Shown here: positions 7,936 to 10,474 of the stretch, one piece after another
How the letters are laid out: each line of letters starts with the position of its first letter
How positions within the stretch are numbered: position 1 is the first letter of the stretch
Source: Flavobacteriales bacterium
Lineage (GTDB): Bacteria; Bacteroidota; Bacteroidia; Flavobacteriales; Crocinitomicaceae
Length of the DNA: 10,474 nt
Assembly (NCBI GenBank): GCA_947375085.1
Contig: CANCEQ010000101.1
Coordinates: 1 to 10,474 of the forward strand
Reading direction: 5' to 3'
Position numbers and translations under genes: made by a program
Notes under the pieces: generated by a model
Database searches by the model: none
Told to the model about the DNA's origin: nothing
The model's input: only the letters and a program-made list of their open reading frames with translations

Positions 7936-8283
7936 ATGGCAATAATGATAACAGACGAATGCATCAATTGCGGTGCATGCGAGCCAGAATGTCCAAATAA
8001 CGCAATTTATGAAGGTGGTGCTGAATGGCGCTATTCTGATGGAACTTCTCTTTTAGGGATGATTACTACTTTAGATGGGGATGATATTGCTGCTGATAAT
8101 GCTTTCGAACCGAAAGATATGGATGTTTATTACATTGTAACTGATAAATGTACTGAGTGTGTTGGTTTTCATGATGAGCCTCAATGTGCTGCAGTTTGTC
8201 CGGTTGATTGTTGTGTTGATGATCCTGAATACAGAGAATCTGAAGCAGAATTATTAGCTAAAAAAGATTTTATGCATTTATAA
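7936..8283 (+). CDS. 2[4Fe-4S] ferredoxin, Allochromatium (Alvin) type with inter-cluster insertion
   Basis: A 115-residue low-potential electron carrier with two [4Fe-4S] clusters. The first motif is C9-x2-C12-x2-C15-x3-C19-P; the second is C72-x2-C75-x8-C84-x3-C88-P. The eight-residue spacer (VGFHDEPQ) in the second motif and the acidic C-terminal extension after VDCC are the marks of the Alvin-type subfamily, which has very low reduction potentials. Between the clusters, residues 24-67 form an insertion much longer than in the roughly 80-residue classical members, rich in acidic and aromatic residues ([15 protein letters not shown] onward). Cys92 and Cys93 are additional. The protein is acidic and cytoplasmic. 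It starts at ATG 7936, is monocistronic (strong terminator follows) and is divergent from the acyl-CoA reductase. It could donate electrons to that or another enzyme, but the partner is not shown by the sequence. Confidence 0.93.
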   Translation: MAIMITDECINCGACEPECPNNAIYEGGAEWRYSDGTSLLGMITTLDGDDIAADNAFEPKDMDVYYIVTDKCTECVGFHDEPQCAAVCPVDCCVDDPEYRESEAELLAKKDFMHL

Positions 8284-8300
8284 GATGTAATTGAAATATG

Positions 8301-8329
8301 AAAGTCCACTTAATGTGGACTTTTTTTTT
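8301..8329 (+). terminator. Intrinsic terminator of the ferredoxin gene
   Basis: AAAGTCCAC (8301-8309) and GTGGACTTT (8315-8323) form a perfect 9-bp stem with a 5-nt loop, followed by a T run to 8329. It lies 17 nt after the ferredoxin stop codon. Confidence 0.95.
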
Positions 8330-8403
8330 GTGCAGGAATTTCTACAAAAAGATATTAAAAACAACGTTTTAAAAGCTTTCAAAAAAAATATTTACGAATA
8401 AGA

Positions 8404-8433
8404 TTGTTATTCTCGAAAAACTAACTACTTTTG
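8404..8433 (+). promoter_or_regulatory. Promoter of the 4.5S RNA gene (TTG-N19-TAnnTTTG)
   Basis: TTG at 8404-8406 and TACTTTTG at 8426-8433 are separated by exactly 19 nt, the textbook Bacteroidota -33/-7 arrangement. The predicted first base of the RNA (G8438, start of the closing stem) lies 5 nt downstream of the -7 box. This is the best promoter in the window and serves to calibrate the others. Confidence 0.88.
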
Positions 8434-8437
8434 TGGC

Positions 8438-8534
8438 GGGGTAAGTATTGTACGACCAGCTCCTTCCAATTCCTCCAGGACGGGAACGTAGCAAAGGTAG
8501 GAAGTTGAGCGGTGCGATATAAGTAGCTTGCCCC
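8438..8534 (+). ncRNA. ffs: Signal recognition particle RNA, small bacterial type (4.5S)
   Basis: RNA of about 97 nt that binds Ffh and FtsY to target nascent membrane and secreted proteins to the translocon. The terminal stem pairs GGGGTAAG (8438-8445) with CTTGCCCC (8527-8534), including one G-U pair. The conserved apical domain is clear: CAGG, a 3-bp stem ACG, the GGAA tetraloop, CGT, then AGCA (within 8475-8494). This gives the symmetric CAGG/AGCA loop recognised by the Ffh M domain and the tetraloop contacted by FtsY. Between them, GCTCCTTCC (8459-8467) pairs imperfectly with GGAAGTTGAGC (8500-8510). The 5' end is supported by the promoter placed 5 nt upstream. A CTCTTTTTTT tract (8535-8543) directly after the closing stem would end transcription. 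No Alu domain is present, as expected for the short form. Confidence 0.95.
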
Positions 8535-8558
8535 TCTTTTTTTGAATTAATTTTTTTA

Positions 8559-8589
8559 AATAGCCCAAGGTTTTTAATCTTGGGCTATT
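8559..8589 (+). terminator. Hairpin downstream of the 4.5S RNA, probable second terminator
   Basis: AATAGCCCAAG (8559-8569) and CTTGGGCTATT (8579-8589) form a perfect 11-bp stem with a 9-nt loop that can close further with a G-U pair. The T run after it is broken (ATATTTT). It probably backs up termination after the RNA gene, though another role for this GC-richer stem is possible. Confidence 0.6.
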
Positions 8590-8647
8590 ATATTTTAAAA
8601 ACTACCTATATTTATACCTTGAAAATAAATTAGAAATACGTAAAGAC

Positions 8648-8667
8648 TTTAAAAAGAGGTTTTTAAA
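8648..8667 (+). repeat. AT-rich inverted repeat in the leader of the S9 peptidase gene
   Basis: TTTAAAAA (8648-8655) and TTTTTAAA (8660-8667) are perfect 8-nt arms around the loop GAGG, 38 nt before the peptidase ATG. It may be a leader hairpin or an operator; its low complexity makes chance formation plausible. No convincing full promoter was found at 8590-8705; TATATTTA at 8607-8614 is the nearest -7-like sequence. Confidence 0.35.
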
Positions 8668-8705
8668 TCAATGTATTTCAAACTACAGAACATAATAAGT
8701 AAAAT

Positions 8706-10474
8706 ATGAAAAAAACAACACTCTCAATTTTGAGTTTCTTATTTCTAGGGACTTCCATTTTTGCACAAGAGAATTTGACTTATCAAAAACCACCTCAAGA
8801 GATCATGGAGTTGGTAGATTATGAAAGAGCCCCATCTGTTTTAATGGATAGCAAAAGTGAAAATATTCTATTCACTTATCGAAATACGTATAAAAATTTA
8901 GAAGATCTTACTCAAGATGAAATGAAATTAGGAGGATTAAGAATTAATCCTACAACAAATATTTCAAGTACGTTAACTTATGTGAACAACTTAAAAGTTA
9001 GAAAATTTAAAGGAAAAGAGTTAGTGCAAGTGAAAGGATTACCAACAAATCCTAAAATTGCTTATATCACATGGTCTCCTGATGAAAAAACTGTTGCTTT
9101 TACTAATACAACGGCTTCTGGAGTTGAATTGTGGGTTCTTGATATTTCTTCAGCATGGTCACATAAAGTAACTGATTCAAAATTAAATGCGAATTTAGGG
9201 AGTCCGTATACATGGTTTGCAAATAGCCAATCAATTTTAGTAAAAATGTTGCCGACTGTTCGACCAGAATTGATTAATACATCGAAAGCTTTACCTACAG
9301 GACCAACGATTTCTAATAGTAACGGATCAAAAGCTCAAAATAGAACATATCAAGATCTATTGAAAAATAAAATGGATGAGCAAAATTTTGAAACATTGAT
9401 CACTTCTGAATTATATGAAGTTAAATTTGATGGTTCAAAATCATTATGGAAAGAAAAAGACATGTGGTCAAGTTTATCTGTTTCTCCTGATAGAACGTAT
9501 ATTCTAGCATCTAAAATGCAACGACCTTTTTCATATATTGTTCAATATGATCGTTTTTCATTCAATACAGCAGTGTATAAAATAGATGGCGAATTAGTAA
9601 AAGAAGTAAATAATGTTCCTTTGTCAGAAGTTTTACCAAAAGGTACAATGGCTGTTAGAGAAGGAAAAAGAAATTTAGCTTGGAGAGTAGATAAGCCATC
9701 AACGTTATATTTTGTTCAAGCTTTAGATGGGGGAGATCCAGAGAAAAAAGTAGATTTTAGAGATGAATTATATTTATGGGAAGCTCCTTATAGTGCAGCT
9801 CCAACTCCTTTAGTAAAAACAATTCAACGATTTGAAGATGTTATTTGGGGAGATAATAATATTGCTATTCTAGTTGATAACTGGTGGAATACACGAATTA
9901 CCAAAACATATGTATTTAATCCATCAAATGCATCAATTGCACCAAAAATAATTTTTGATAGGAATTCACAAGATGCTTATAGCGATCCAGGAAATTTTGA
10001 ATTAGTTAAAAATCAATATGGTAAATATGTTTTAAGTCTAACTAAAAATGAAGCTTTATTATTAGGGAACGGATTCACTGAAAAAGGTCAATTTCCTTTC
10101 GTTGACAAAATGAATCTTGTTACGTTGAAAAAACAACGTTTGTATGTTTCTAAATTCACGAATAAAAAAGAAACATTGGTTTCATTTTCAAATATTGAAA
10201 AAGGGGAGCTTTTAGTTAGTATTGAATCTAAAACGGATTACCCTAATTACTATGTTAGATCAATCAAAGGGATTTCAAAACCGGTTCAAATTACAGATTT
10301 TAAAAATCCTTTTAAAAGTATAGAAAGTGTCCATAAAGAGGTGATTAAATATAAAAGACCAGATGGAGTAGAGTTAACAGGAACGCTTTATTTACCAGTT
10401 GGTTACGATACAATTAGAAAAGAGAAAAAACCAATGATTATGTGGGCTTATCCTCAAGAATTTAAGGATAAAAA
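8706..10474 (+). CDS. Secreted S9 family peptidase, glutamyl endopeptidase-like (3' end cut by window)
   Basis: The first 589 residues of a prolyl-oligopeptidase-family serine peptidase, open to the last base of the window. The start at ATG 8706 gives a signal peptide MKKTTLSILSFLFLGTSIFA followed by QEN, so it is exported. Residues about 25-530 form the beta-propeller part, with WSPDEKTVAFTNTTASGVELW and NLGSPYTWFANSQSILV blades. The stretches YERAPSVLMDSKSE, LGGLRINPTTN, ALPTGPTIS and KAQNRTYQDLLKNKMDE match, from memory, Bacteroidota proteins related to chloroplast glutamyl endopeptidase (S9D). The alpha/beta-hydrolase domain begins at about residue 550 (LTGTLYLPVGYD, then MIMWAYPQEFKDK). 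The catalytic Ser, Asp and His lie beyond the window, so activity cannot be judged; a full length near 800 residues is expected. I read the frame through by eye and found no stop or frameshift. It probably degrades peptides in the periplasm or outside the cell. Confidence 0.92.
   Translation, partial: MKKTTLSILSFLFLGTSIFAQENLTYQKPPQEIMELVDYERAPSVLMDSKSENILFTYRNTYKNLEDLTQDEMKLGGLRINPTTNISSTLTYVNNLKVRKFKGKELVQVKGLPTNPKIAYITWSPDEKTVAFTNTTASGVELWVLDISSAWSHKVTDSKLNANLGSPYTWFANSQSILVKMLPTVRPELINTSKALPTGPTISNSNGSKAQNRTYQDLLKNKMDEQNFETLITSELYEVKFDGSKSLWKEKDMWSSLSVSPDRTYILASKMQRPFSYIVQYDRFSFNTAVYKIDGELVKEVNNVPLSEVLPKGTMAVREGKRNLAWRVDKPSTLYFVQALDGGDPEKKVDFRDELYLWEAPYSAAPTPLVKTIQRFEDVIWGDNNIAILVDNWWNTRITKTYVFNPSNASIAPKIIFDRNSQDAYSDPGNFELVKNQYGKYVLSLTKNEALLLGNGFTEKGQFPFVDKMNLVTLKKQRLYVSKFTNKKETLVSFSNIEKGELLVSIESKTDYPNYYVRSIKGISKPVQITDFKNPFKSIESVHKEVIKYKRPDGVELTGTLYLPVGYDTIRKEKKPMIMWAYPQEFKDK

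Noticed and set aside
8355..8372. Small inverted repeat TTAAAA...TTTTAA upstream of the 4.5S RNA promoter
   Set aside because: Short, AT-only arms of this kind are expected by chance in this base composition.

Overview
The window looks like ordinary chromosomal DNA from a member of the Bacteroidota, most likely class Flavobacteriia (order Flavobacteriales). The basis is low G+C, absence of recognisable Shine-Dalgarno sequences, promoters of the Bacteroidota type (TTG about 19 nt upstream of TAnnTTTG), a Bacteroidota-style 4.5S RNA, and family-typical proteins such as YidC with a long periplasmic domain and a secreted S9 glutamyl-endopeptidase-like protein. The genus cannot be fixed from the sequence alone.

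Layout. Positions 1-444 hold the 3' part of a cyclophilin gene, convergent with a minus-strand gene (477-1817) for a secreted protein made of 16 uninterrupted 24-residue MORN-variant repeats. The two share one bidirectional terminator, and the MORN gene's stop codon lies in the loop of that hairpin. Divergent from it is a 72-residue DUF3820 protein (1987-2205, TTG start). Next comes a pyrG-yidC operon (2348-5821, 3-nt gap) ending in a strong terminator, then a membrane-anchored TerB/J-domain protein (5888-6682). A minus-strand LuxC-type acyl-CoA reductase (6710-7759) is convergent with that gene and divergent from an Allochromatium-type 2[4Fe-4S] ferredoxin (7936-8283). The 4.5S SRP RNA (8438-8534) follows with a textbook promoter. 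The window ends inside a long S9 peptidase gene (8706 to the edge) that is open to the last base.

How the genes relate. Protein export is a loose theme: the SRP RNA targets nascent membrane proteins, YidC inserts them, and two genes encode proteins with signal peptides. CTP synthase supplies CTP for nucleic acid and phospholipid synthesis. The acyl-CoA reductase and ferredoxin form a divergent redox pair whose joint role is unknown. No insertion sequence, phage gene, CRISPR array, tRNA or rRNA is seen, no coding gap exceeds about 180 nt, and all genes seen are intact apart from the two cut by the window edges.

I see no convincing new multi-gene system. The items most worth a second look are the perfectly periodic repeat protein, the terminator that encodes its C-terminus, the leader hairpins, and the reductase/ferredoxin pair.
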